The notes under the pieces: model-generated
What the model was told of the DNA's origin: nothing
Seen by the model: only the letters and a program-made list of their open reading frames with translations
Databases searched by the model: none
NCBI RefSeq assembly: GCF_030265065.1
Contig: NC_080400.1
Coordinates: 52,499,001 to 52,563,000 of the forward strand
DNA: 64,000 bases
DNA from: Corythoichthys intestinalis
Taxonomy: Eukaryota > Chordata > Actinopteri > Syngnathiformes > Syngnathidae
Direction of reading: 5' to 3'
Translations under genes and position numbers: made by a program
Shown: positions 31,834 through 43,027 of the stretch, one piece after another
Layout of the letters: every line of letters starts with the position of its first letter
Numbering within the stretch: the first letter of the stretch is position 1

Positions 31834-32351
31834 ATTTATTTATTTATTTATTTTTGAGTTTGCTTGTGCTTGTGGACAAAAGCAGTAGTTTACCTGGAGA
31901 ACGGCTCAGTTTTTAATTATATTTTTTAAATTTCCTGGCAAAGAAGATTTTCAGTAATATTTAACTTCTTTATTTAGACCATGTTGAGTGGTATTAAGAC
32001 AAATGTTTAATTTTTTGCTTTCCTGGATAGTTAAGAGATTATTAACAAGTTTGTATTTATTGTGAATGTTATTATAATTTATGTTCAATAATGCAAGTTA
32101 AATTTGCTCATTAAATCCGATTTTTTTTTTTTTCTGGAAGCTTTCAAAATGCTTCTTTTGTATTTTTTTTTAAACAAAGGTTTGAATTGAATGGTGTAGG
32201 CTGAACCAATACACATAAAAGTTAATATAAGTCAATACAGATTTATTTTGCATTGATCATTAAGAATGTCCCGTCCCCAGCAAAAAGTGTACACACTGCT
32301 TATTTATGCCATATCGTCCCTACCAATGTTGACACCAAACTTACGCCCTTG

Positions 32352-34052
32352 GGGAAAGTGGAGTATGCCGTAAACACACTTTGGTAGTTTTTTGGCGTTG
32401 CGGGGTTCCTGCCACCCTCCTCAAAGTTAATTAGTGCCGGTGAAAGCGATACAGACCACCTCAAGATATAAAAAAGGTGTCATTGAACTAGTTGTCAGTC
32501 GACATATCAAATGTTATGAAAATATTTTATAAAGGCTGAAAAGTTACCTAGTGCTGCTTTAAATGCACCTTTAACTGCTAGTGCTTGAATGAATATGCAT
32601 AAATTTTCCTCTGTTCTTTACGTATGTATGATTGACATTTGATTTTTTTTTTTCTAGCTTTTAGCATTTCCCATATGTTTTCTCCCATTTCATTACTAGT
32701 AGCACCAGAAGCAATCATTATGTTCAATTCGACTCCCCTCCACACAAAATGTTAGCTTCTCAGGTGTCTCATCATCTTTTACAACAAAATCATCATCATT
32801 TTGTTCTAGCAAATTCACATTTTGTCCTTTGGAACGACAAATTTTGAGAAATGATCTTTGTGAACTGGCCAGGTGCCCTGCCCTGCCATGCCTTGGGACT
32901 ACTCCAACTGAAGGATGGAGAGCTAAGAATCAGGGCCAGGATACACACTCAATTTCTGATGAATCAAGCTGCGCTACTGGACACTCACTTTCAACATCCA
33001 TAAAACTGAAGGCATTCATGCTTGTCCGTTCATTATTCATGAACATTGGGGTGGGGAAATTGGACTTTTGACAGTTGATTGACAGCGATTGTGTGCACAC
33101 TAACACACTGCAAATATTTCCAAGGGTTTTTTTGTATCGCCTTTCTAAAATACATTTTCACTCAAATCCTACCTGTCAGTCTTTATTCAATGCTACTGCC
33201 CTCTCATAGCCAAACCTGATCTTCCTGTTACGTCCACTATTGGTACACCTCAGTGGTATTCTTAACATCATGGCTCATACTTATTACACTTGACTTAATT
33301 CCTCAGCTGGGCATAACACTCTGAATTAAATCAAGACACAAAGTCTTTTTTATGCTTTATTCCCAACAAATGCACTTTGCACCAACAACAGTTTGTTCCC
33401 ACGCTCGACGGTTCATAACTACACCCTACAGTTTGTGCTGTAAAAGTTTTGTTTGTGTGGCTATCACTTTCGAGATATTTCCAATTCTTATATTGGTCAA
33501 TCTGAGGTTAACCAGCCCCCCATTTTGGTTAAAAATGGCCATAAAATGGTGTCAATCATTTATGCTTTGTTTGTTCTGTAAAAATATTCGTTTGTGCTAT
33601 AGTTTTTTTTGAGAAATTCATATCGAGTGATGATGTCTCGCAGCCCCATTTACGGCGGAACAGAACCACAATGATGCCATTCGTTTGTGCTTGTTTGTGC
33701 TGAATTTTTTTTGTTTTGTTTCTGCTGCTATCGTTTTATAGATATTGAGACATTAATTTCGAGTGATGAAGTCAATCGCAGCCCCTCGGTCGTGGCTGAC
33801 GGAGCGTACCAACTCTCTTAATAACAGAGGGGTGTCCCAACAATTAGCGCAAACATAATGGCACCCCTTTGGGTCCATCTTGCAATAAATGGGGGGTGCT
33901 GCGTGACGTCATCACTCGAAATTAATGTCTCAATTTTTCAAGACGATAGCAGCACTTTTTTTTTTTTTTTTTACAGCACAAACGAAGCATAAATGATTGA
34001 CACCATTTAAAAAAAAAAAATTTGCGTCTGATGGGGGGCCAAGTTTACGGAG
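32352..34052. other. Non-coding stretch; dispersed repeat at 33380-34040
   Basis: No gene was recognised in 32352-33370. From about 33380 it shares tracts with 25640-26015, and 33890-34030 carries part of the same repeat inverted, with GTGCTGCGTGACGTCATCAC. Confidence 0.45.
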
Positions 34053-34060
34053 GTTCAGAG

Positions 34061-36166
34061 CAAGGGCGTAGGTTTGCAAAGGGATGGTAGGGACATAACA
34101 CTACCAACTTTTCAGGATGCTCAAGTTGTCCCCACCAACTTTTAAGCAACCTTATTTGCATTATACAATGATTTCAGTTATATAGGTCATTTAGATTGTC
34201 TTCCCATATGTAAACGCACGTTTGATTGGCTAATGACTTGACCAAGACACAAATGCAACATGCCGCCTCCTCCGCCCCGTTCGAAGACGGGGAACCACGT
34301 AAATGTTGTTGTTTTTGTTGAGGTGAGGACCACCACTAATTTTGCTACTGAAAGTCTGACCTTCATCAGAGTTAGCATAACATTAATCAGTGTGAATTTC
34401 CCTAACTTGAGTAGGACGCTGCTTTGAGAGAAATATCCTCCTGTATGTGTTTTCTACAGTTAGCATTAATCAAACTGTGAGAAATGTAGTGAACCGAAGT
34501 TCACCCATATTTTTTTTTTTTTTTTTTGCAGTCTTCAAGCAGCCCAAAGAAGCTTTCATTTTTTGTTAAATTTGGCTGTGCTTGTGGTCAAAAGCAGTAG
34601 GGTTTTGCCTGAAGGAAGGCTCCATTTTTATTTATGTTTGTTATGCGCTAAGATGTTTTTCAGTTATGTTTAATTTATTTATTTAGACAATGTTGAATGG
34701 TCTTTAGACAAATGTTTAATTTTTGCATTCCTGGATAGTTATGAGATTATTAACAGGTTTGTATTTATTATATGGGGCTTTGCATTGCAAAGGCAGAGAT
34801 AATAGAATTCTTTTTGTTTTGTTTTTTTAATGCCGTTTCTTCGGCGCACCGCTCAGCCTGAACCGTTTAACCGATCGGCACCGTTCGAATAACGACCAGA
34901 ATTTCCGCGTGACGCAGGGACTTTTCGAACGACCCCGAAATTTTGTTTCGTTTGTCCGTAAACATCGATTTTTTGAAAGACAAAAAAAATTCTTACAATT
35001 TTTTACCAATTCACATAATTTGGACATCAAAAATTCCTAGACGGTGATGGGCATACAAGTTGTATACAGAATTTGGAAAAAACTCCCCAGAAATTTGCCC
35101 AAAACTGTCTCATTCATTTTTAATTGTATGCCAATGACAGCCATGTAAGTCCAAATTTCCTATTCGTTTTTAATGACATTGACATTGCATTTATGCCCAT
35201 GTACTCAGATGCCAATGAGGGCTATGTCCCCGAAATGTCCCCAAATCAACTTGGGCGGGGCGAAGATCTCTATCTTCCCACAGCAAAGCACCATAGTAAT
35301 TTTTCCAGGAATTGCAGTTTCTAGTTGTGTATGTTAATATAAATTAAGACTGCAATTTATATTGGCTAATAAAATCCAGACATTTAGTCTGGAAGTTTTC
35401 AAAAGGTTTCTTTCGTAGTTTTTGAAAATAAAGGTTTGAATCGAACAGTGTATCTTCTGAACCAACACATATGCAATGCAAAAACACACCTTCTTAAAAC
35501 TAGTTAAATTCCTTTGTTTTCAGTGTAAATCTACTAGAAATAAGTGAAATGATCGGCCAGTGCTTCAAGTAAAATTTAGTCACTTAAATTTCTAGAAATA
35601 AGAAAAATAGCTAACTAAAAACCCACTTAACAGACTTATTTTAAGCAAAAAAAGTTAGTATATTTAATCTTTAAAAAAGCTTGTTTGTCAGAAATGTTCT
35701 TAAATCAAAGATGGATATTGTTGAAAACATTATTTGAAAGCAATTTTTTCTGGATTTAGGTGAAAAATGACCAACTTTTAGATGTATGGGCTTAATAAAA
35801 ACAAATAGTAATATTTACTTAATTTACAGTAAAGGGAATAATCTGATGTATTAATCTTTTAACTAGTCTTTAACACTCAAAACAAGATGGAGAAAAATTA
35901 TTTGACTATTTTTTAAAGAAAAAATATCAGATGAAGATGTTATAAATTTACAGTGGGAAAGTTAATATAAGTCAGTACAGATTTATTTTGCATTGATCAT
36001 TTAGCCTATCAAGTAATTAGATTCATATTTGTGAGAAATGTAGTCCTGACACTCGTTCACCTAATTTGTTTGGTCTTATTAATGTCCTGTCCCCAGCAAA
36101 AAGTGTACATGCAGGTTATGCTGTTATATCGTCCCTACCATTATTGAGACCAAGCCTACGCCCTTG
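34061..36166 (+). mobile_element. hAT-like non-autonomous element CAAGGGCGTAGG family, copy B
   Basis: Ends CAAGGGCGTAGGTTTG and CCTACGCCCTTG are inverted. Flanks GTTCAGAG and GTTCAGAA match at 7 of 8 bases. Compared with copy A it has two extra blocks: about 34775-35330 and about 35478-35955. The second starts AACACACCTTCTTAAAACTAG, a repeat seen again at 41688. No transposase is seen. Confidence 0.82.
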
Positions 36167-36174
36167 GTTCAGAA

Positions 36175-37647
36175 CCTCTGTGAAATGAGTCGTTTTACTA
36201 AATTCAGCAAAGACGGTGCGCCTTTTTGAGAATTTTGGGAAAATGGTCATTTGCACATAGTGACTTTAGATGAGGAAAAAAACATTTGAACTTTGGTAAA
36301 ACGGGAAATAGGTGGCCTTTATATCAACTCCTCTCTTTTTTGGTTCATTTTTTTGTTTGTTTGTTCTCACTTGTCTCATGCACTGGCATGGATAGGGGGA
36401 AAGCAGGTCTCTCCTGTTGATTTTCAATTACTTTCGAGTGTTCTTGATTACAAACATCACCAGTACTAAACATCCAGTACTCTTGAATTCCTCCTCTAAT
36501 TCTTGAAACGTTTGCCAGACCAGATCACCAGCGTTATTTTTTTAGACCGGTTTGAGCATATTAACTCAGTGATGGCATTAAATTATCATGTTCCTCTGCC
36601 ATTGACGGAGATGGACGTTCAATCCATTTTGCCCGGAAGAGCCAACCTCCCCCTACTACAAATGGATTGGACGTCCATCGCCGTCTGTGGCAGTAAATGA
36701 ATGAAAAAGTATGAATGAACCATTTTTAAAAAGTTTACAAATATTGTTACAAATAAGTAAACTAATGTGTCTTGCGCATGCAGGAATTTAACAAAAAATG
36801 ATGCCGAATGTACAGAAGTGACCCAGGATTCCCAGAAAACAGAAAGTGAACCGTAAGTCCCATAAACCAAAAGGAAGTGATTTGAAATTTACAGTAAGTG
36901 ACCTGAAAAATCCCCCAAATCAATAGGAAGTGACCAATAATGAGGAAGCCACCAGAAAATGTCCTAAAATCAACAGAAATTTATCCGAAATGTACAGAAA
37001 GTGACCCAGCAATGCCCCAAAATCAACAGGATATGACCTGAAAATACCACAAAATAAACAGATAAATAAAATATCTAAAATGTACAGGACATGACCCAAG
37101 AAACACCCAAAATTAACAGAAACAAAAAAAAAAAGACCAAGACCAAGTGACCCAGAAATGCCATCTATTTTATTTATGTTTAAATAGAAACGAGACATGA
37201 ATATACATTTACCTTAGAAAAGTGAATATCCCAGATATAGCCGTGGGGGGAAAAAATCTTTAATGGCTCTTGTTGATGACAAAAAGAAATTAACAAAAGA
37301 ACATTACAATGTATCAAAGTAGCTCCATTGGTCCATGGAACTGAAAAAGTAATCCATAAATTCAAATTGAATTACTAAAGTGAAGCTCCCCAAGTTTGTG
37401 TCACTCACACTGAAAAGTTCCTTCTCTAATTGTAAGCTGCTCCCTTTGCCCTCAGCTGAGCTCTCTCATTTTAATGCATACACTGCACTACCCTCCCCCT
37501 GACACAATCCCATCACGGTGCTTTAAATTACGGTGCATTATGGGCCCGCCCTGAGAGACTGCTGTGCCCGCCCTAGCTCGATTAGACTGTACTGTGTAAT
37601 TTTTAAAAAAAATCTTCCACAAAAACACACACACGGAGAGGACGAAC
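36175..37647. repeat. Non-coding stretch with hairpin repeat (36605-36680) and AGGAAGTGA tract (36825-37165)
   Basis: ATGGACGTTCAATCCATTTT is answered by AAATGGATTGGACGTCCAT, a strong hairpin. It is followed by repeated units such as AGGAAGTGACC and ACAGAAAGTGACCC. The rest (36175-36600, 37170-37647) shows no gene. Confidence 0.55.
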
Positions 37648-37655
37648 ACTCTATT

Positions 37656-39200
37656 CCAGTGTTTTTCATCCGATTGTGCCGCGAACTAGTTACCAGGGAA
37701 AGTAACTGTTTCCGTTACTTTAAAAAGAACTTGTTGTATGTCAAAGAATTTGAAATTTGAGCAGTATTCGAGTCAGTGGAATAGAGAAGAACAGACAGGT
37801 AGTTAACTTGTTAGGTGCTTCAGCAGATTTGAATTGCTTACTACAGATGTCGACAAAAGCTTTGCCCCGGGACATAAATTACACATTACATGCAGGTTCT
37901 TTCCTTTAATTTCGACAAATGGTAAATGGTGTTATACTTATATAACTTGAAATAGTGTCTATGTCTCCACCTCTTAAAGGACACTTTTTCTTCTGAATTC
38001 TCTGCCCTGTGCATCTGTTTTGCGTGTGTGTGTTTGCCGCACGCACTGTTCCGGTTTGCTTGTGAAATACCGGCTCTGATTGGCTTACCATGACACATGA
38101 CTCTAACCCTCAGCCAATCACAATCACTTCTATCACATCTCTCGAGAGGCTGCATTCAGGTGGGCTCGTTTCCCGACAATTCACGTCACCTTCTGCCGTC
38201 CTCAAGATGGAAGCAGAATTATTGCTGGCTTACAGTGGGAGATGGGAACGAGGCTAGCATCAAGTGTAGCAAACACAGAAACGTTACCAAACTTTGGAAA
38301 GGATTGTCTAATTGAATGAGCAGGGACAAACAGCTTGGAGTCAGAAACACGTGCACTATTCTCGAACCTGAACGCACCCCAAGTCTTGGATAAGAAATCA
38401 ACAGAGCAGAGAGTCGACTTGACACGGCTGGCAGTTTCTTCAATTTATTCAGAGTAAGTAACGCACCGCTTTTGACCGTCAGTAACGGTAACGGCGTTGT
38501 AACGGCGGAAAAAGTAATTAGTTAGATTACCCCGTTACTGGAAAAATAATGCCGTTACGTAACGGCGTTATTTATAACGGCGTTACTCCCAACACTGGTG
38601 TTTGCAAGGTGGGTGATGGCTAGAAATCCGAGCAGTTCTTGAACGCGACACGAGCAGCTATCTAGCGCCATACAAGCATAAACGTCATCTCCAAATCAAC
38701 GCCCGTCGCTTCAGAACAAGTCGATGGACTGTTTTGTTCGCCTTCGTGAAAACACAGAGATATTGGCAACTTTTTTGAGAAAAACAACAAAGGTAAATAA
38801 GAAAGCCCTGAAAGCCTGAAAGAACTTTGTCACAAAATCCAAAAAGTCCCAAACTGTGGCAGAAACGTTAATACTACCTGCCTGCAAAGCCATTGTCAGC
38901 GAGATGACCAGCCCTGATGTGCTTGAAGACAAAGAGTTTTTAAAGCTAACTGCTAAAAAAAAATTAAAAATAAAAACAGAGAGACTGAGACCTGTTGAAG
39001 AAGATTCCTGCCAGTTTTTGGCTTGGTGTTCATCTTAACAGGCTCAAGTTTCACACTGAGTAAGTATAAATACTAAGAAATTATTTTACAATTAAATATA
39101 CTGTACAGAAAGTAATTTTGGAACATTTTGGCATGGTGTGCCGCGAGATTTTTTCCAATGTAAAAACGTGCCGCGACTCTGAAAAGGTTGAAAAACACTG
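37656..39200 (+). mobile_element. hAT element CAGTGTTTTTCA family with a nested second hAT-like element
   Basis: Ends CAGTGTTTTTCATCC and GGTTGAAAAACACTG are flanked by the exact 8-bp duplication CTCTATTC (37648-37655 and 39201-39208). From about 37690 to 38597 it holds another element that ends TTACTCCCAACACTG and is rich in GTAACGGCGTTA. Residual transposase-like sequence reads KSQTVAETLILPACKAIVSEM near 38850. Confidence 0.85.
38711..39038 (+). pseudogene. hAT transposase remnant
   Basis: The plus-strand translation contains [20 protein letters not shown] and SKKSQTVAETLILPACKAIV, similar to the region before the catalytic core in hAT-type ZBED/GTF2IRD2-like transposases. A stop follows ALKA and the frame ends at 39038. 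The rest of the enzyme is absent. Confidence 0.5.
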
Positions 39201-39208
39201 CTCTATTC

Positions 39209-39631
39209 ATCCTATCTTGATCTGTCGTCATTCAATTCAACCAATCTGAGCAGCGAATGAAGGCAATTTATAGCTAATCACAGATAAAGGGGGCGGGCCG
39301 AGTAGCCGGCCATTGGGTACTGCGATTGGATAGGGATTGCTTCGGTTACAGAAATGGCGATTGAGCGGCTCCTCCGTTGCTAATTCAAAGTGGAATGGAC
39401 ATCTGTGTTTTTTTCAAGAAACTAAGGACAAACTCAAGCCATGACCAAGACGCGGTCGAAAGTCAACATGAAGAGATAGCGCTGCCACCTCCTGCAGTTT
39501 CGCTGACACCATCATCAGAAAATATAACCGGTAAAAACGCCACTGTTCAGGCTAAATTTACGTTGAAGAAGTGTGCCCCCCTCCCCCCCAAAAAAACGTA
39601 ATGCCCCCCCTGTAATTTCTTTCTGCAGCCG
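39209..39631. other. Short flank with a possible hAT-type N-terminus
   Basis: A 74-residue frame at 39377-39601 includes MDICVFFKKLRTNSSHD, resembling the N-terminal MDxxxFF tract of some hAT/ZMYM-type proteins, but nothing downstream supports it. A similar MDMCIFLKP start is on the minus strand at 18806. Confidence 0.3.
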
Positions 39632-40345
39632 GGTCTGGGTGGGTCCCACACTTTTTTTCTATGGAGTGGCTCCCAGGGCGTGGCCTCATCTTCGCCTGGG
39701 TTACGGGTCGCGAGGACAGGGGGTACGGGGGGACTGTGGTCCCACGCTGCCCCGTGACGGCTTCTCGGCACTGTCTTGCTTCCGTCCTCCCCTCTCTTTT
39801 TTGCCCGGCTATCCACCTTGGGCTCCGCCACAGATCGCTGACTGAGTGCCGGTGGGTCGGCGGGTTGTTGACCACTCTGGGTGGGGATCCTGTCCTGCCT
39901 CAGGCGTGGGGGGCGGTGGCGTGTTCCCTCGTCCCTCCCCTGAAGACTGGTTAATGGGAGTGCGGGTGGTCCGGGGGACCGCTCTGGATCTCGGGGATAA
40001 CAGCGGCCCACCTTGCTTTTTTTATATATTTTTTATTTTTAACTTGTCCTGCTCATCTTCTTGACATGGAGGATGAAGATTTGAGTGTCCGATTGGCCTG
40101 AACAGTTTTAATGTGTCACATGGGAGTATGACATACTTCTACTGTGATCATTCAACGTACCTCGTTTATTAGGAGAAAGCAGCGAACAGGAAGGAGTTAT
40201 GGGGCAACAGAAGAAAAGAAGGAGAAAGAGACAAAAGGACAAACAACAACAAGGAATAAATTGAACACCTACACTAAGTATATCAATATGTTGGCGCTAT
40301 CGTTACCTAGTTGTATTTCCAGTTGACACCATGTGGGGGGCCTGA
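39632..40345. repeat. GC-rich dispersed repeat, copy 2, with tail inverted
   Basis: 39632-40020 matches the start of copy 1 (GTGGGTCCCACACTTTTT, TGGCTCC, GGGCGTGGCCTC) on the plus strand. 40040-40345 matches the tail of copy 1 on the minus strand (CCTCGTTTATTAG, AGGAAGGAGTTATGGGG). The two pieces meet at a T-rich stretch, so two insertions or an inversion are involved. Confidence 0.6.
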
Positions 40346-40379
40346 TGACCAAGGAATTTTCCCTCTAATTTTGCATGTG

Positions 40380-41435
40380 TCAGAGCACTGTAATTTTTGC
40401 ACTATAAGGCCCACCCACCAAACTGGCCCGAAAACGGCATTTGTTCATAGATAAACCGCACTGGATTATAATCCACAGCTGTCCTCACTGTATTATGGGA
40501 TATTTACATCAAAAGATATTAACCAGTAACACTTTATTTGACAGCAGCATCATGCCACTGTCATAAGACCAAATGAACCACCATGAAGCTTTGCAGCCAA
40601 TTGGTTCAAAGCTTCATGGTGGTTCATTTGGTATCATTGACAGTTACAAAATAGCATTGTGATATATGCAGCCAATTGGTTCAAAGCTTCATTGCTTCAA
40701 GAAGCTTCATTTGGCCATCACTGCTCCCTCGGGGGAGACAATCCACCTCTGCTGCCAACTGTTGTTGTCCAACATGCCTCCTAGCATGTATTGCAGAGCT
40801 ACAATGTAAATAACAATCAAAATTCATTTTCTGTGCTAAATATTTCTTCGGTTACCGTCCAGTTGTTTCATTAATTGCCAGTAATGGTATTTGGTAACAC
40901 TTTATTTGACAGTGGCGCCATAAGACTGTCATAGGACAATCATAATTATGACATGACACTGTCTTTAGCATTAATGGATGCTTATGACAGATGTCATTTA
41001 GTGTCATCCGGCAAATGATCTAACTTTTGAATGGATGTAAAAGTTTAAAGCTGGACATTGTGATCAAATTTACCGGATGACACTTAATGACATCTGTCAA
41101 TAGCATTAAGACATAATAATAATATTTAATTTTTAATTAATATTTAATTATTTATATAAATAATTAATTTTCGGGGGGGGGGGGGTTACTGTACATGTAC
41201 CACAATGTGGAATGTCTACTCTATTATGTAATGATGAACTGTCAATGATACCGATGATGATGACAATAAACAATAAAACAACAAGACGATTTTACGACTG
41301 TCTTATGATGCCTCTGTCAAATAAAGTGTTACCTGTTAATCCAAATAAATCAACAAATAAACCACACTGGACTATAAAACACAGGATTAAAAATGAGGTG
41401 AAAAGCAGCGGTTTGTAGTCCGAAAATTATAATAA
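40380..41435. repeat. Nested palindromic repeats, including a GGTAACACTTTATTTGACAG element (40893-41333)
   Basis: The outer repeat starts near TTGCACTATAAGGC and ends near TTTGTAGTCCGAAAATTAT. Inside, GGTAACACTTTATTTGACAG at 40893 pairs with CTGTCAAATAAAGTGTTACC ending 41333, a 441-bp non-autonomous element. A further AACACTTTATTTGACAG start is at 40530, and CAGCCAATTGGTTCAAAGCT is repeated at about 40595 and 40670. A G run of 13 is at about 41175. Confidence 0.6.
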
Positions 41436-41759
41436 TTGATTTGGCCCACTTAAAATGAAAAATACCAAAATCGTGTTGTTCATGACATGTGTACTATGTT
41501 ATATATGAGAGTCCTGCTTAAACCACGGGAAGGGTCCTGATTTGGCCTGGGTAAGGGTCCAGGGTCCAGTTGCGGCATGAGTGAGTTAATAAATTAACAA
41601 CCACAATGAGAGTACAGTATATCAAAATCCCACATTAAAACTGTACAGACAATAAGGACACTCCAGATTCCTACTGTCCGTATCTAAACACACCTCCTTA
41701 AAACTAGCTAAATTCCCTTGTTCTCAGTGTTAATAGATAATAATGAATAACATAATAAA

Positions 41760-42603
41760 TAGGGCTGTCAAAATTATCGCGTTAACGCGCGGTAATTAAT
41801 TTTTTAAATTAATCACGTTAAAATATTTGACGCAATTAACGCACATGTCCCGCTCAGACAGTATTCTGTCTTTTGGTAAGTTTTACAGCAAGGCTTTTGT
41901 GCTGTCTAACAGCGAGCTCTTGTGGTCGCTTTGGCTGACGCCTACGTTGTAATGTTGTGCTTATATGATCCTTGGACAAGATTTGTTCGTAAGTATGGTT
42001 GTTGTAAAGAATGTACATATTATGTTAGTAAGCGAAATGTTCTATTTTTTGTATGAGACGCTTTTTGTTTATGTTTAGTGAACCTGTATAGCGTGCTAAG
42101 CTAACGTTGTTGCTAATGCAATGCTTGTGTACTTTTTTTTTGTAGTTTTACGACGGTCTAAAGAGGACAATGGTTTGAGGCTATTTTATTAATAAATCAG
42201 ATGAAAAAGGAAGAAGTCTGATTAAGGCGTCGTTCACTAGCTGCCTAGCTTTGGAAAAAGTAGACGCTTCGGAGTGAGGACAGCATAGACAGATTTAAAT
42301 GACAGTAGAGTGAAATGCCCACTACAGTCAGTATGTACTGTATGTTGAATGTACAGTGGGTTTTCCAAATGGGTTTTCCCATTGGCAGTGTATCAAATAC
42401 TTGTTCTCCCCACTGTATATATCCATCTTGTGTCTTATCTTTCCATTCCTACAATTTATTTACAGAATATATATATAATTTACAGAAAAATATGGCATAT
42501 TTTATAGATGGTTTGAATTGCGATTAATTGTGATTAATTAGGATTAATTAATTTTTAAGCTGTAATTAACTCGATTAAAAATTTTAATCGTTTGACAGCC
42601 CTA
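41760..42603 (+). mobile_element. Non-autonomous hAT element, TAGGGCTGTCA family
   Basis: Ends TAGGGCTGTCAAAAT and CGTTTGACAGCCCTA are flanked by the exact 8-bp duplication ATAATAAA (41752-41759, 42604-42611). A 62-bp Tc1-end miniature sits inside it at 42354-42415. Confidence 0.92.
42354..42415. mobile_element. 62-bp Tc1 terminal miniature
   Basis: It begins CAGTGGGTTTTCC and ends GTTCTCCCCACTG with TA on both sides. The copies of the host element at 12000 and 58075 lack it, which confirms the insertion. Confidence 0.75.
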
Positions 42604-42641
42604 ATAATAAATAATTAATACTGTAGCATTGGCAAAGATTG

Positions 42642-43027
42642 TGTTATGGTGGCAAGACGGTGTGACCCAAAAGCACAGCAAAGAGAAGTTAGAAATCCAA
42701 AGTCCAAGATGTGTTTATTAAACAAAGGAAAATTGGTGAGAAGTGGTGGCTCTGCAGTTTTCTTGAATGTGCTGGAAGGCTGGATTGGCTCAGTATTGCT
42801 GTTGAGGAAAAATAAGCACAGATGAGTTGCAAGGTGAGCAAAAGGAAGGCCTGTACTTTTACCATGCGTGGTGAGGTGTAGCTCTGGCGCCAAATGTTGT
42901 GCAGACCGGTCTCTTATAGTGGCAGGTGGTTGATTGTGGAGTGGAGGCAGGTGTGGTGATTGGTGACAGGTGTGCAGAGCAGAGTCAGTGGGGAGAATGT
43001 GAAGGTGAGGAGGAGTGAGCCGTAACA
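42642..43027 (-). repeat. 3' LTR of the Gypsy element
   Basis: It is 386 bp, the same length and sequence as the other LTR, and starts TG and ends CA. The gag-pol frame ends about 43 bases inside it. Confidence 0.95.

Larger units (their letters stand above)
29621..32351 (+). mobile_element. hAT-like non-autonomous element CAAGG[G/A]CGTAGG family, copy A, with nested Tc1
   Basis: The left end CAAGGAGGTAGGTTTG and the right end CAAACTTACGCCCTTG are inverted. Flanks GGGAAAGG and GGGAAAGT match at 7 of 8 bases as a target duplication. The interior agrees with 34061-36166 (CACCACTAATTTTGCTACTG, TCCTGGATAGTTA, GTTAATATAAGTC). A Tc1 element and a (TA)n tract lie inside it. Confidence 0.8.

Noticed and set aside
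39377-39601. 74-residue frame with MDICVFFKK start as a real gene
   Set aside because: Only a weak resemblance to a hAT-type N-terminus; it runs into the GC-rich repeat with no continuation.
39632-40345. Twin-priming inversion of a single LINE insertion
   Set aside because: The A-rich tail lies between the two pieces, which does not fit the expected order for twin priming; two insertions or a later inversion fit better.
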